Origin: Shimia_B sp039815465
GTDB lineage: Bacteria; Pseudomonadota; Alphaproteobacteria; Rhodobacterales; Rhodobacteraceae
Assembly: GCA_039815465.1 (NCBI GenBank)
Contig: JBCBZG010000012.1
Location: forward strand, 1 to 64,000
DNA: 64,000 nucleotides
Direction: 5' to 3'
Positions 24,038 to 32,991 of the stretch are shown piece by piece. A model generated the notes under the pieces. The model saw nothing but the letters and a program-made list of their open reading frames with translations. It was not told the origin of the DNA and did not search any database. Position 1 is the stretch's first letter, and each line of letters starts with the position of its first letter. Both the position numbers and the translations under genes were made by a program.

Positions 24038-25038
24038 GCGATGCGTAGACCCTCGCCGTCAAAGCGGTGAAGCTCGCTCAGCCGCGGCGTGAGCTCGATC
24101 TTGTCACCGTGTTTGAGCGCCACGTTGCCAACCGCACGCACCGTCAGCGTCTCCGCCAGGCCCGTCCCGTGGACGTGGAAGAACGTGTCGGAGCCTAGAT
24201 GCTCCGCCACACCCACGGTGCCCACCCAGGCGCCGCCGTCTTCGACGACGTCGATATGCTCCGGGCGGATGCCGATGGTCTTTGCGTCGTGCTTGGCCGC
24301 CTCAGCGCCTTCGATAAAGTTCATCTTGGGCGACCCGATAAATCCGGCCACAAAGATGTTCTTTGGCGCGTTATAGAGATCAATGGGGGACCCCACCTGC
24401 TCGATCACGCCAGCCTGAAGCACCACGATCTTGTTGGCCATGGTCATGGCTTCGACCTGGTCGTGGGTCACATAGATCATGGTCGTTTTCATACGCTCAT
24501 GCATCTCAGTGATCTCAAGGCGCATCCCCACCCGCAGTGCCGCGTCGAGGTTCGACAAAGGCTCGTCAAAGAGGAAGGCGCTCGGGTCGCGCACAATGGC
24601 CCGGCCAATGGCCACACGCTGACGCTGACCGCCCGACAGTTGGCCCGGCTTGCGGTCCAGATAGTCGGTGAGGTTCAGACTGTCGGCTGCCGCTTTGATC
24701 TTTTTCTCCTGCTCGGCTTCGCTCAAGCCCGCCATCCGCATGGGGAAGGCGATGTTTTTGCGCACCGTCATATGCGGATAAAGCGCGTAGGTCTGGAAAA
24801 CCATCGAAAGCCCACGCTTGGACGGGGAAACCTCCGTCACGTCCTCGCCGTCGATGACAACCTTGCCCGAAGTCGTGTCCTCAAGCCCTGCGATAAGGCG
24901 GAGCAGTGTCGACTTCCCGCAGCCCGAGGGGCCCACGAATACTGCAAACTCTCCGTCTTCAATGGTCAGATCGAGTGGCGGGATGACTTGAACGTCGCCG
25001 AAACTCTTCGTCACTTTCTCTAGTACGATACGTCCCAT
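24034..25038 (-). CDS. smoK: Polyol ABC transporter ATPase
   Basis: 334-residue ATPase of the MalK/UgpC class energising sorbitol/mannitol import. Walker A GPSGCGKST (about residues 37-45), Q-loop, signature LSGGQRQR (about 134-141), Walker B LFDEPLSNLD and switch His in YVTHDQVEAMT are all present, followed by the regulatory OB-type C-terminal domain (FIGSPKMNFIEG onward). It lies nine bases after smoG. Confidence 0.96.
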   Translation of the reverse strand: MGRIVLEKVTKSFGDVQVIPPLDLTIEDGEFAVFVGPSGCGKSTLLRLIAGLEDTTSGKVVIDGEDVTEVSPSKRGLSMVFQTYALYPHMTVRKNIAFPMRMAGLSEAEQEKKIKAAADSLNLTDYLDRKPGQLSGGQRQRVAIGRAIVRDPSAFLFDEPLSNLDAALRVGMRLEITEMHERMKTTMIYVTHDQVEAMTMANKIVVLQAGVIEQVGSPIDLYNAPKNIFVAGFIGSPKMNFIEGAEAAKHDAKTIGIRPEHIDVVEDGGAWVGTVGVAEHLGSDTFFHVHGTGLAETLTVRAVGNVALKHGDKIELTPRLSELHRFDGEGLRIA

Positions 25039-25047
25039 GATGCGTTC

Positions 25048-25881
25048 CTATTTCACGGCGCCGAAGGTCAAGCCTGCGACAAGTTGTTTTTGACAGAACC
25101 AGCCGAGGACAACGATCGGTCCCACAGCGGCGGTTGATACAGCCGACAGGCGGCCAAAGAAGAGCCCTTCGGGCGCTCGGTTCCCTTCGATCAGCTTGGA
25201 CAAGGTGGCCGCATCCGTCGTCGTCAGACGCACGGTCCAGTAGGCCTCGTTCCAGCAGAAGATGAAGCAGAGCAGAGCCGTCGATGCGATGCCCCCCCAG
25301 GCGAGCGGGATCAGGATTTCCTTGATCTCCCCCCAGGTGTTCACGCCATCCATCTGGCCGGCTTCGATGATCTCCTTCGGGATCTCTTTGAAGTAGGTAA
25401 AGAGCATCCAGACCACGATGGGCAGGTTGATGAGCATCAAGACCACGATGATCAGGAAATGCGTATCAAAGAGCCCCATGCTCTTGGTGAGGAAGGTCAT
25501 CGGGTACAGCACCGCAGCCGCTGGAAGCATCTTGGTGGAGAGCATCCACATCAAGACGTCCTTGGTGCCCCGGCTTGGGTTGAATGCCATGGCGTAGGCG
25601 CACGGAATGCCGACCGCGAGCGCAAAGACCGTGGCAAAGACTGCCGTGATCACCGAGTTCCGCGCAAAGCGCCAGTAATCGTAGTTCTCCGTCATGTTCA
25701 GATAGTTTTCGAGCGTCGGCGTGAAGAAGAAGAGGAACTCCGGCTTCACAGCGTCTGCGTCGGTTTTGAAACTGGTCAGAACCATCCAGAAGATTGGGAA
25801 GAAGAAGAGCAGTCCAACAATCCAGGCGAGCGTGGCGCGGCTGACTTGTCCTGTCTTCGAGGATTGAGCAACGATTGCCAT
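25048..25881 (-). CDS. smoG: Polyol ABC transporter permease
   Basis: 277-residue inner-membrane permease of the MalG type with six predicted membrane segments. The EAA loop that docks to the ATPase is IIEAGQMDGVNTWGEIKEILIPL (about residues 168-190). It follows smoF after a 122-base gap containing two perfect hairpins, and precedes smoK by nine bases. Confidence 0.94.
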   Translation of the reverse strand: MAIVAQSSKTGQVSRATLAWIVGLLFFFPIFWMVLTSFKTDADAVKPEFLFFFTPTLENYLNMTENYDYWRFARNSVITAVFATVFALAVGIPCAYAMAFNPSRGTKDVLMWMLSTKMLPAAAVLYPMTFLTKSMGLFDTHFLIIVVLMLINLPIVVWMLFTYFKEIPKEIIEAGQMDGVNTWGEIKEILIPLAWGGIASTALLCFIFCWNEAYWTVRLTTTDAATLSKLIEGNRAPEGLFFGRLSAVSTAAVGPIVVLGWFCQKQLVAGLTFGAVK

Positions 25882-25913
25882 ATCAAAAGCTCCCTGTTTG
25901 CGGTCTGGGCGCC

Positions 25914-25957
25914 GAACTCTTTGAAAGAGTTCGGTCCGATTTCTTTTGAAGAAATCG
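25914..25957 (-). repeat. Tandem perfect hairpins between smoF and smoG
   Basis: Two perfect stem-loops stand four bases apart: GAACTCTT/AAGAGTTC with a three-base loop (25914-25932) and CGATTTCTT/AAGAAATCG with a three-base loop (25937-25957). No U run follows, so they are not obvious terminators. They probably act on mRNA stability or partial read-through between the two permease genes. Confidence 0.75.
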
Positions 25958-26003
25958 CGCGCGGGTGGGCGACGGTGGGTGGAATGAGTACGCGTGCATC
26001 AGG

Positions 26004-26942
26004 CTACTCCATCAGTGTCTTGCCGATCATCCGAAGCAGGAAGATGGCAACGATGTTGGCGAGGATGACCGCGAAGATACCAGTCGCGGAGGCGGCCCCG
26101 ATGTTGTTGTTGGCGAATTCACCGATCAGGTAGGGGAGGTTTTTGTTCCCATTCCCGCGGCTGACGATCTCGATCTCTGCATAGAGCGAGAGATGGAAAA
26201 TCGCTTGGATCATCACCACGATGGCGATCGGTCGCCCAAGGTGCGGCAGCGTCAGGAAGCGGAACATCGAAAAGGTGGATGCCCCATCCAGGATCGCGGC
26301 CTCTTTCTGCTGTTGGTCCTCGGATTGAAGCGACGTCATAAAGATCAGGATGGCAAACGGTGTCCATTGCCAGGTGACCATGATGATGACCGCAATGGCG
26401 GAGGTCTGCGTCGCCCGGAACGAGATCGGCTCAAGCTGCGGCCAGAGGGAGAAGAACCAGCCCACAAGTGGCGCGTTCTGCAAGGTCGCAATCAGATCGT
26501 TGATCCCGCCCACAGCCAAACCCTGAAGGCCCAGCACCGGATCGAGGATCATGTTGATCCACAAAACCGCGTTCACAGCGGGCATCACAAAGAACGGCGA
26601 GATCAAAAGAACCCGCACAATCCCCTGCCCCGGGAACGCCTTGTTGATCAAAACAGCGATCAAGATGCCCAGAATAACCGTGAGAAACAAAATACTGCAC
26701 ACGATGAACAGGCTGTTCTGGATCGCGAACAGAAAGTCCTTGTTGTTGAGAACGAACTCGTAGTTCCCAAACCCGCGCCAGTTGCTCAGCGATGGCGTTG
26801 TCCATTCCGGACGCCGCAAGCTGTTGAGCACGTAGCGGATAAAAGAGAAGTAGAGAGTCATTCCCAGCGGAATGAGCATCCAAATCAGCAGTAAGAGAAC
26901 CGCCGGTGTTTGGAGCAACCGTGGAAGCCGTCTATCAGACAT
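26004..26942 (-). CDS. smoF: Polyol ABC transporter permease
   Basis: 312-residue inner-membrane permease of the MalF type with six main hydrophobic segments, the first at about residues 11-33. The EAA loop reads EAAILDGASTFSMFRFLTLPHL (about residues 215-236). It forms a heterodimer with SmoG. It is separated from the binding-protein gene smoE by about 150 bases with a strong hairpin. Confidence 0.94.
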   Translation of the reverse strand: MSDRRLPRLLQTPAVLLLLIWMLIPLGMTLYFSFIRYVLNSLRRPEWTTPSLSNWRGFGNYEFVLNNKDFLFAIQNSLFIVCSILFLTVILGILIAVLINKAFPGQGIVRVLLISPFFVMPAVNAVLWINMILDPVLGLQGLAVGGINDLIATLQNAPLVGWFFSLWPQLEPISFRATQTSAIAVIIMVTWQWTPFAILIFMTSLQSEDQQQKEAAILDGASTFSMFRFLTLPHLGRPIAIVVMIQAIFHLSLYAEIEIVSRGNGNKNLPYLIGEFANNNIGAASATGIFAVILANIVAIFLLRMIGKTLME

Positions 26943-27053
26943 AAGCCTATCCCCCCGAGCATACGGATTTTTTCCGTTATGCCCTGCAAGTGTGTCGCGT
27001 CAAAATGATTGGTGGTGGTGGTACTGGCCCGACAAACACGAGGCGGGCGGGGT

Positions 27054-27080
27054 GGACCCGGTCCGCGAGGGACCGGGTCC
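27054..27080 (-). other. Perfect intercistronic hairpin after smoE
   Basis: A perfect 11-base-pair stem (GGACCCGGTCC and complement) with a five-base loop begins 15 bases beyond the smoE stop. No U run follows. The placement matches intercistronic hairpins that protect binding-protein mRNA (as between malE and malF), which keeps the periplasmic protein in excess over permeases. Confidence 0.8.
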
Positions 27081-27095
27081 TTGGGAGGTGGCTAC

Positions 27096-28376
27096 TTAGT
27101 AGCCTGCTTCTTCCATGATGGCCTCTGCCGCGGCCTGGGAAGCTGCGAGCGCGTCGTCAACCGACTTCGCCCCTGACAGCGCTGCTGCCATTTCCTGTGC
27201 AACCGCAGAACCCACTTCGGGGAATTCTGGGATCGCTGCGAACTGAACGCCGACATATGGCTTCAGGTCTGTCGCTTCAGGAGCTGCGGATTCGATGGCT
27301 GCAAGTTCTGCAGATGCGAATGCTGCTGCCGCCTGGAACTCAGGGATGGAGTATGTGGACGCACGCTGACCGGTCGGGACGGAGCCCCAGCCGAAGTCGG
27401 GATGTGCTGCCACAGCCTGGACATAGTCCTTGGACGTTGCCCACTCGATGAAGTCGGATGCGGCTTCAGCGTTAGGCGACCCTGCCGGGATTGCCATGGC
27501 CCATGCCCACAGCCAGTTCGCGCCCACTGGGTTACCAGCGTTTGGCGACTGAGCGTAAGCAACACCGTCAACTTCGAGGAAGGACGCAGCGATCGTGGCG
27601 TCAATCCACAGGCCGCACTTGCCTTCGTTATAGAGCGCGAGGATCTCGTTGAAGGAGTTCCCTTCGGAGCCTGGAGGGCCGTAGTTGCCGAGCAGATCAA
27701 CGTAGAAGTTGATGGCTGCGCGCCATTCGTCGCTGTCGATGGTTGGCTTGTAGTCCGCGTCGAACCATGCGCCACCGAAGGAGTTCACCATGGTCGTGAT
27801 GAACGCCATGTTGTCGCCCCAGCCTGGCTTGCCGCGCAGGCAGGCACCGTAGACGCCGTTGTCGGGGTCGTGCACGGCAGCGGCGGCTGCTTTCACGTTG
27901 TCCCAGCTGTCGTTGTCAGCAATCGACACGCCTGCTGCGTCCATCAGGTCCTTACGATACATGACCATGGAGCTTTCACCGTAGAACGGTGCAGCGTACA
28001 TTGTGCCTTCGTGGGACAGGCCAGCGCGCATGGCGGGCAGGATGTCGTCCACGTCGTAGTCGGCGCCGAACTCAAGCGGTTCGATCCAGCCAGCCGCACC
28101 CCAGATCGGTGCTTCTTGCATGCCGATGTTGATGATGTCGTACTGACCGCCGCCCGTGGCGGTGTCGGACGTGACCTGCTCGCGCAGCACGCCTTCTTCG
28201 AGCGATACCCAGTTCAGGGTGACACCGGTTTCGGCGGTGTAGGCCTCTGCGACCGATTGCATGTTGATCATGTGACCGTTGTTAACGATCGCGATGGTCA
28301 GCTCTTGTGCTTGGCTTGCGCCAGCTGCTGCCATCGTCAGCGCGGTTGCGCCGAGAAAGGCTCCTTTAAGAGACAT
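27096..28376 (-). CDS. smoE: Polyol-binding periplasmic protein
   Basis: 426-residue extracellular solute-binding protein for sorbitol/mannitol. A signal peptide (MSLKGAFLGATALTMAAAGASQA, about residues 1-23) is followed by the type 1 binding-protein fold (ELTIAIVNNGHMINMQSVAEAYTAETGVTLNWV). The second of two adjacent ATGs was chosen because GGAGG then lies six bases upstream. First gene of the polyol operon; the promoter and a candidate operator lie just upstream. Confidence 0.94.
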   Translation of the reverse strand: MSLKGAFLGATALTMAAAGASQAQELTIAIVNNGHMINMQSVAEAYTAETGVTLNWVSLEEGVLREQVTSDTATGGGQYDIINIGMQEAPIWGAAGWIEPLEFGADYDVDDILPAMRAGLSHEGTMYAAPFYGESSMVMYRKDLMDAAGVSIADNDSWDNVKAAAAAVHDPDNGVYGACLRGKPGWGDNMAFITTMVNSFGGAWFDADYKPTIDSDEWRAAINFYVDLLGNYGPPGSEGNSFNEILALYNEGKCGLWIDATIAASFLEVDGVAYAQSPNAGNPVGANWLWAWAMAIPAGSPNAEAASDFIEWATSKDYVQAVAAHPDFGWGSVPTGQRASTYSIPEFQAAAAFASAELAAIESAAPEATDLKPYVGVQFAAIPEFPEVGSAVAQEMAAALSGAKSVDDALAASQAAAEAIMEEAGY

Positions 28377-28406
28377 CATCGTCCTCCCTAGATGTGATGT
28401 GCTCCC

Positions 28407-28462
28407 AACGTAAGGTTAATGTGTCCGCGGCGTCAATAAAAACTTATCGCGCGTAAATTTTT
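28407..28462 (-). promoter_or_regulatory. smo operon promoter and candidate LacI-type operator
   Basis: On the minus strand TTGACG (28436-28431) and a weak TACGTT (28412-28407) are 18 bases apart. Directly upstream, 28439-28462 forms an imperfect 24-base palindrome centred on CGC|GCG with 9 of 12 positions symmetric (AAAA.TT..CGCGCG..AA.TTTT). This is the size and central-CG style of LacI-family operators. The regulator gene ends 28 bases further upstream. Confidence 0.5.
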
Positions 28463-28490
28463 AAATGACTACCTGAATAATATCAGCGCC

Positions 28491-29522
28491 TTAGGCGGAT
28501 CCTCGCATCACCAAACGCCCGTCAAACAGCGTCACCTCGCGATCAACGGCCCGTGTTTCGCCCTCCACGAGCGCCAGAATCGTCTCCACGCTGCGGGTAC
28601 CGATGGCATTATAGTCCTGCGAAATCGTCGTCAGGCTCGGGCAAGTATAGCGCGAGAACGGGTGGTCATCGTGGCCCGCCACGCGCAGCGCCGTGCCCTC
28701 CCCGATGCCCACAGGCACCCCGCTTTCATAGGCCGCCGACAAAAGTCCGATGGCCAAGCGGTCATTGGAACACAGCACCGTATTCGTCTGAAACGCGCCT
28801 TTCGCCAGGACACGCTTGCCTTCTTGAAACCCGATCTCTTCGAAGTCCCACCCAGACCCCCGCGCACGCACGAATTGAGGCTTATGGCCCAGCTGCTCCA
28901 TCGCGGTCGCATAGGCATTGCGCCGACGGTAGGCGTTCGGGTTGACCGGGTACTCCATCTCGAAGAACACCGGCGCCTCGCCCGTGCGGCATAGATAATC
29001 CACAATGAGCCCAATACTTTGCGCGTTGTCAGACCCAAAGAACGCCTCGCCCACCCCGTCGAGATTGGCGTCAAAGAGCACGGTAGGGATCTCCTGCGCG
29101 AACTCTGCCACTGCCTCCGTTCGGGACGCGCGGCCCAGCGGCGCCAGGAGCACCCCAGCAGGCTTGATCGAGCGCAAACTGTCCAAATTGGCGATCTCTT
29201 GATCGGGCCCACCATGGGAACTCAACAGAAGCGGGTTGTAGCCCGCCGCAACGATAAGCCCCTCCATCGTGCGCGCGATTGCTGCAAAAAACGGGTCGGT
29301 GAGGTTCGGAACCACAAGCCCGATATTCTTGGTGCGCCGCCGGTTCTGGTTGATCGCGTAGATGTTGGGCCGATAGTCATACCGCTCGAGCGCCGCTTCG
29401 ATCTTGAACCGCGTCGATTTCCGCACGCTTGCGGGGTCATTGAAGTATTTCGACACCGTCGGTCGGGAGATCCCGCTGACGGCAGCGAAATCCTCCATGT
29501 TTCTGATCTTCGCACCGGACAT
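28491..29522 (-). CDS. LacI family transcriptional regulator of polyol use
   Basis: 343-residue regulator: N-terminal HTH and hinge (MEDFAAVSGISRPTVSKYFNDPASVRKSTRFKIEAALERYDYRPN, about residues 9-53) then a periplasmic-binding-protein-like sensor domain (NIGLVVPNLTDPFFAAIARTMEG onward). The ATG at 29522 gives the normal short LacI N-terminus. It lies immediately upstream of smoE on the same strand, so it most likely controls the smo operon in response to a polyol or its phosphate; the effector is inferred from context only. Confidence 0.9.
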   Translation of the reverse strand: MSGAKIRNMEDFAAVSGISRPTVSKYFNDPASVRKSTRFKIEAALERYDYRPNIYAINQNRRRTKNIGLVVPNLTDPFFAAIARTMEGLIVAAGYNPLLLSSHGGPDQEIANLDSLRSIKPAGVLLAPLGRASRTEAVAEFAQEIPTVLFDANLDGVGEAFFGSDNAQSIGLIVDYLCRTGEAPVFFEMEYPVNPNAYRRRNAYATAMEQLGHKPQFVRARGSGWDFEEIGFQEGKRVLAKGAFQTNTVLCSNDRLAIGLLSAAYESGVPVGIGEGTALRVAGHDDHPFSRYTCPSLTTISQDYNAIGTRSVETILALVEGETRAVDREVTLFDGRLVMRGSA

Positions 29523-29678
29523 GGTCGTTGAGCCCCGCAAACTGTCAGCCCAGCATGACACATGACGGGCGTATTACCCAGACCATACTTTCCGCGCGAC
29601 AAATTTCAAACGTTCATTGTGAAGTTGTGCGTCGCGGGCGGAAAACGAGGGTTTCTGAGGACGGTAGGCTGACTTTGT

Positions 29679-29707
29679 TTGAGCGATATCGCGTGCCCTG
29701 CTACGCT
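29679..29707 (+). promoter_or_regulatory. Candidate promoter of the secreted lipase gene
   Basis: TTGAGC (29679-29684) and TACGCT (29702-29707) are 17 bases apart, and 31 bases precede the lipase ATG. The rest of the 216-base divergent region is A/T-richer than its surroundings and shows no other clear element. Confidence 0.45.
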
Positions 29708-29738
29708 TCCCCCTAGAGATGGCGAAGGACAGATTGAA

Positions 29739-31622
29739 ATGACGCGAATTTTCGTTTTGGCACTGGGGTTGTTCATATCCCACATCTCTGTCGCGCAGGC
29801 GGATGTTTTGGAAACTGGATCAGGCGAATGCCTACACGTCACAGGGTCCGGCGTGAGCGCCAAAGTCTACAGACTGGAAACGCGGGCCTGCGATTTCAGC
29901 AACCCACGACAGAACTTCACCTATAGAAACGGTCGCATCGCTTGGGACGAAGGGGGCGGAAACTGGTGCGTTAATGTCGACACGGGCGGTGCCAGGGTCG
30001 GCCCGCAGCGTCAGGGTTGGACGGTCACGATGTGGTCCCGCTGTGGGGGTGGTGCGCATCAAACATGGGCCTTTGATAGCGACGGATTTCTGACCTCAAC
30101 TGTCGCGGGCCAGACGGTCTATCTTGAGGACGCCAATGGATCCGTGCGCGTGTGGCCCCGGCCGCACCCTGTACCAACCGCTCTATCCCGAACAGTGCCC
30201 CCCGAGCAGAAGTGGAGTATGCACAAATATGATTTTGTGAACTTCCGGCCCACTAACAATTTCACGAATTCATCGAACCCGGAAAAAACGCCCAACAGCA
30301 TTGGGTACACGATCCGCCATCCGATCACGGACACAAGCGAGGCGGGCATCATTCATCAGGCCGCATTGGCCGCAACGAACATCGTATATGACCTCGTCGC
30401 GCCCAACGACACGACACGGACAAACGTGGCAGAGGAGTGTCCCCAGGAAACAACCACCAGGCTTTTTGGTGCCAACCAAAGCAACGTAAACTGCCTGCAA
30501 TTTATCCGCTATCTCGATGACGAGATCACCTTTTTCGTCGCGTCCAATGACACCACGGCCTTTCTGGTCTTTCGGGGCAGCAACCGGTCATGGCCAGCGA
30601 ACCTTGCGATGGAATCGCCATCAAAGGGTGGGGCCCTGATTGGAAACCCAGGTTTTCCGCTGGAGACGACCCACTACGGGTTAGCATGGGCAACCAACAC
30701 CCTTTACGCGACCGCACAAGCGGCCCTGAAAAGTCAAAGTGCGCAAAACAAGAGGCTCATCATTACCGGCCATAGCATGGGTGGAATGATTGCAGGGTAC
30801 CTGACCTTTCGCCTGATGCGGGACGAAACCGGCTATATACATGACGACGCACACTTGGTGACGTTCGGCGCACCGCGCTACGCAGGGCGGCTCTGTTCCA
30901 AAGGGTATGGGTATGGGCTCTTTAACTTCCACTTTAACCAGATGGCAAAGGCTGCGGGGCTGAAAGCCTATTCGGTTGAGGTGACAGATGACCCGGTGGT
31001 GTATTGGTGGGCCAACGGGGCTGCAACCTGCGCAGATCGCGTGGGAAAGGCGATCGATTACGACCGCTCAGAAACGAGCGAGATGGTGCTTAACACCGAT
31101 GGCAGCGACTACGCCCATGTTGGCCCGGTTTACTACGACATCGCCTATAACAGATGGGGTGGTCGAAATCTCGCGCGGGCGCCGTTTGGGTCATCTAAAA
31201 GCTTCTCTGACCCGTGCTCGATGGTGGCAAGCAGCGGCGCGAGAGATTTCGCAATCGATGGCGTGATCGATGGGACAATTACAACCACGGTCGAGACGAA
31301 TTCCGCTGTGCGAACCTCTGTGAGATTCGCATCCGAATGGCTTATTGATCTTGGCGCGAGCCGAGAGATCGAAACCATCCGTGTCCATGGACGGACGGGA
31401 AGCTGCACTGACAACTTGTCTGACTTTGAGGTTGGGATCAGAACCGAAGAGGCCGGAAACGCCCTCTGGAAAGCAGAATATACCGGCGTGATGACGGAGG
31501 GATCAAAGGACTTCACGACGCTTCAGAGCAACGGGTCACCCACCACCGGGCGATACGTTTACCTGCGGACAAACACGCGCTCACACCTGAATTTCACGGA
31601 GTTGGAGGTGTTCGGCCCCTAG
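29739..31622 (+). CDS. Secreted three-domain lipase (trefoil-like / class 3 lipase / F5/8C-like)
   Basis: 627-residue exported protein. Signal peptide residues 1-21 (MTRIFVLALGLFISHISVAQA). Residues about 25-150 resemble a ricin-type beta-trefoil (Cys pairs, QTWAFDSDG). Residues about 205-475 form a class 3 lipase: nucleophile Ser346 in TGHSMGGM, TFGAPR after it, candidate Asp417/418 in VTDDPVVYW and His460 in YAHVGPVYY. Residues about 495-627 resemble an F5/8-type C (discoidin) domain (SEWLIDLGASREIETIRVHGR, RYVYLRTN, NFTELEVFG). DNA is near 48-50% GC in places, unlike the neighbours, suggesting acquisition. A MITE-like element is inserted exactly at its stop codon, leaving the frame intact. 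Confidence 0.82.
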   Translation: MTRIFVLALGLFISHISVAQADVLETGSGECLHVTGSGVSAKVYRLETRACDFSNPRQNFTYRNGRIAWDEGGGNWCVNVDTGGARVGPQRQGWTVTMWSRCGGGAHQTWAFDSDGFLTSTVAGQTVYLEDANGSVRVWPRPHPVPTALSRTVPPEQKWSMHKYDFVNFRPTNNFTNSSNPEKTPNSIGYTIRHPITDTSEAGIIHQAALAATNIVYDLVAPNDTTRTNVAEECPQETTTRLFGANQSNVNCLQFIRYLDDEITFFVASNDTTAFLVFRGSNRSWPANLAMESPSKGGALIGNPGFPLETTHYGLAWATNTLYATAQAALKSQSAQNKRLIITGHSMGGMIAGYLTFRLMRDETGYIHDDAHLVTFGAPRYAGRLCSKGYGYGLFNFHFNQMAKAAGLKAYSVEVTDDPVVYWWANGAATCADRVGKAIDYDRSETSEMVLNTDGSDYAHVGPVYYDIAYNRWGGRNLARAPFGSSKSFSDPCSMVASSGARDFAIDGVIDGTITTTVETNSAVRTSVRFASEWLIDLGASREIETIRVHGRTGSCTDNLSDFEVGIRTEEAGNALWKAEYTGVMTEGSKDFTTLQSNGSPTTGRYVYLRTNTRSHLNFTELEVFGP

Positions 31623-31972
31623 GGGCAGGACCCATTCATCCTACCCCCTCAGTTCGCCAGGTTTGCCCGCGGACCGTCGACCGGCAGGGTATTGCCAGCG
31701 GCAATATCCCGAGAGGGGAGGAGCAGGTTTGCAGGAATAGTGGTTCTATTTCAAAGACCTGCGACGATGGCTGCGGGCATATCCGGCGAACCCGTCATGC
31801 CAGAGGCATGCCGATTACATGAGGGCGCGCCTCCGGCGCGACGGCAAAAGGAACTGCACGATCTCAGCCACTCACATTCCTTGCCAGTAGCCCCACTACT
31901 GTCTGCGAAATGCAAGTGCCTGATCTCCCGCAGTTTCTTTTGCTGAGGGGGTAGGATGAATGGGTCCTGACC
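31623..31972. mobile_element. 350-bp MITE-like element with 30-bp inverted repeats
   Basis: Terminal inverted repeats of 30 bases (31623-31652 and 31943-31972) match at 29 of 30 positions; they begin GG(G/T)CAGGACCCATTC. The element is flanked by CTAG on both sides (31619-31622 and 31973-31976), a four-base duplication of the YTAR type used by the IS5 group (family knowledge). The 290-base interior has no recognisable transposase. The left CTAG contains the lipase stop codon TAG. This also accounts for the gap of about 380 bases here. Confidence 0.88.
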
Positions 31973-32006
31973 CTAGGTCGGCGGGAAAGCCGCAGGGCCT
32001 GACGCG

Positions 32007-32987
32007 CTAGGCATAGAGCCCCGCAACCCGCCCGCGCAGCGCAACAAGCGCCATCACGGCGTCATTTGACGGTGTAGGCGTTTGGGTGATCCGGCCAAGC
32101 TCCTGCACGGATCCGACCAGGGCGTCGATTTCCATGGGGCGGCCTGCGTCGAGGTCTTGCAGCATCGAGGTTCTGTGCGCGCCCACCGCTGCCCCGCCGT
32201 CGATGCGGCGGTCGACGTCGATGGGAAAGCGCACGCCGAGCTTTTCGGCGATCTCCTGCGCCTCCACCATCATCGCGCGTGCGAGCGCGCGGGTGCCAGG
32301 GTCGGTGCACAGCACATCAAGCGTTGCGTGCGTGAGCGCGGAGATTGGGTTGAACGACAGGTTCCCCCAAAGCTTCACCCAGATTTCATCGCGCAGCTTT
32401 GGGCGCACGGGCGCTTTGAGCCCCGCAGCGCTCAGCGCCTTTGATAGGGCCAGCGCGCGCTCAGACCGGGTGCCATCGGGCTCGCCCAGGGAAAAGCGCG
32501 TGCCCTCGATATGGGTGATGACGCCGGGTGCGGTGACTTCAGCGGCAGGGTAGACCACGCAGCCCAGCACGCGGTCTGGGCCGAAGCCGTCCCATTGCGC
32601 GTTACCGGGGTCGACGGTCGCGAGCCGTGTGCCCTCCAACGGGCCGCCGATCTTGTGAAAGTACCACCACGGCACGCCATTGACGCCGGACACGACCGTG
32701 GTCTCGTCGCCGATGAGCGGCTGCATGGCGCCCACCAAGGGCGGCACGGAATGCGCCTTGAGGGTAACGATCACGTAGTCCTGCGGGCCCAGCACCGCCG
32801 CATCGCCTGCGGCCCGGACAGGCACGGTGACCGGATCACGGCCCGCCTCAATCAAGGTCAGGCCGGTGTCTTGCATGGCCGCAAGGTGCGGGCCGCGCGC
32901 CACAAGGCTGACATCCGCCCCCGCCTGCGCGAGCTTGGCGCCCATGTAGCCGCCGATGGCGCCCGCGCCAAAGATGCAAATCTTCAT
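32007..32987 (-). CDS. 2-dehydropantoate 2-reductase family protein
   Basis: 326-residue NADPH-dependent reductase of the PanE/ApbA family. The nucleotide-binding start is MKICIFGAGAIGGYMGAKLAQAG (residues 1-23), with a family Lys in VTLKAHSVPP and the C-terminal KLWGNLSFNPISALTHATLD. PanE makes pantoate for coenzyme A, but this family also includes other 2-oxoacid reductases, so the substrate is not certain. It starts four bases after the acyl-CoA ligase stop and is the last gene of a pobA-ligase-panE-like run. Confidence 0.85.
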   Translation of the reverse strand: MKICIFGAGAIGGYMGAKLAQAGADVSLVARGPHLAAMQDTGLTLIEAGRDPVTVPVRAAGDAAVLGPQDYVIVTLKAHSVPPLVGAMQPLIGDETTVVSGVNGVPWWYFHKIGGPLEGTRLATVDPGNAQWDGFGPDRVLGCVVYPAAEVTAPGVITHIEGTRFSLGEPDGTRSERALALSKALSAAGLKAPVRPKLRDEIWVKLWGNLSFNPISALTHATLDVLCTDPGTRALARAMMVEAQEIAEKLGVRFPIDVDRRIDGGAAVGAHRTSMLQDLDAGRPMEIDALVGSVQELGRITQTPTPSNDAVMALVALRGRVAGLYA

Positions 32988-32991
32988 CGTC

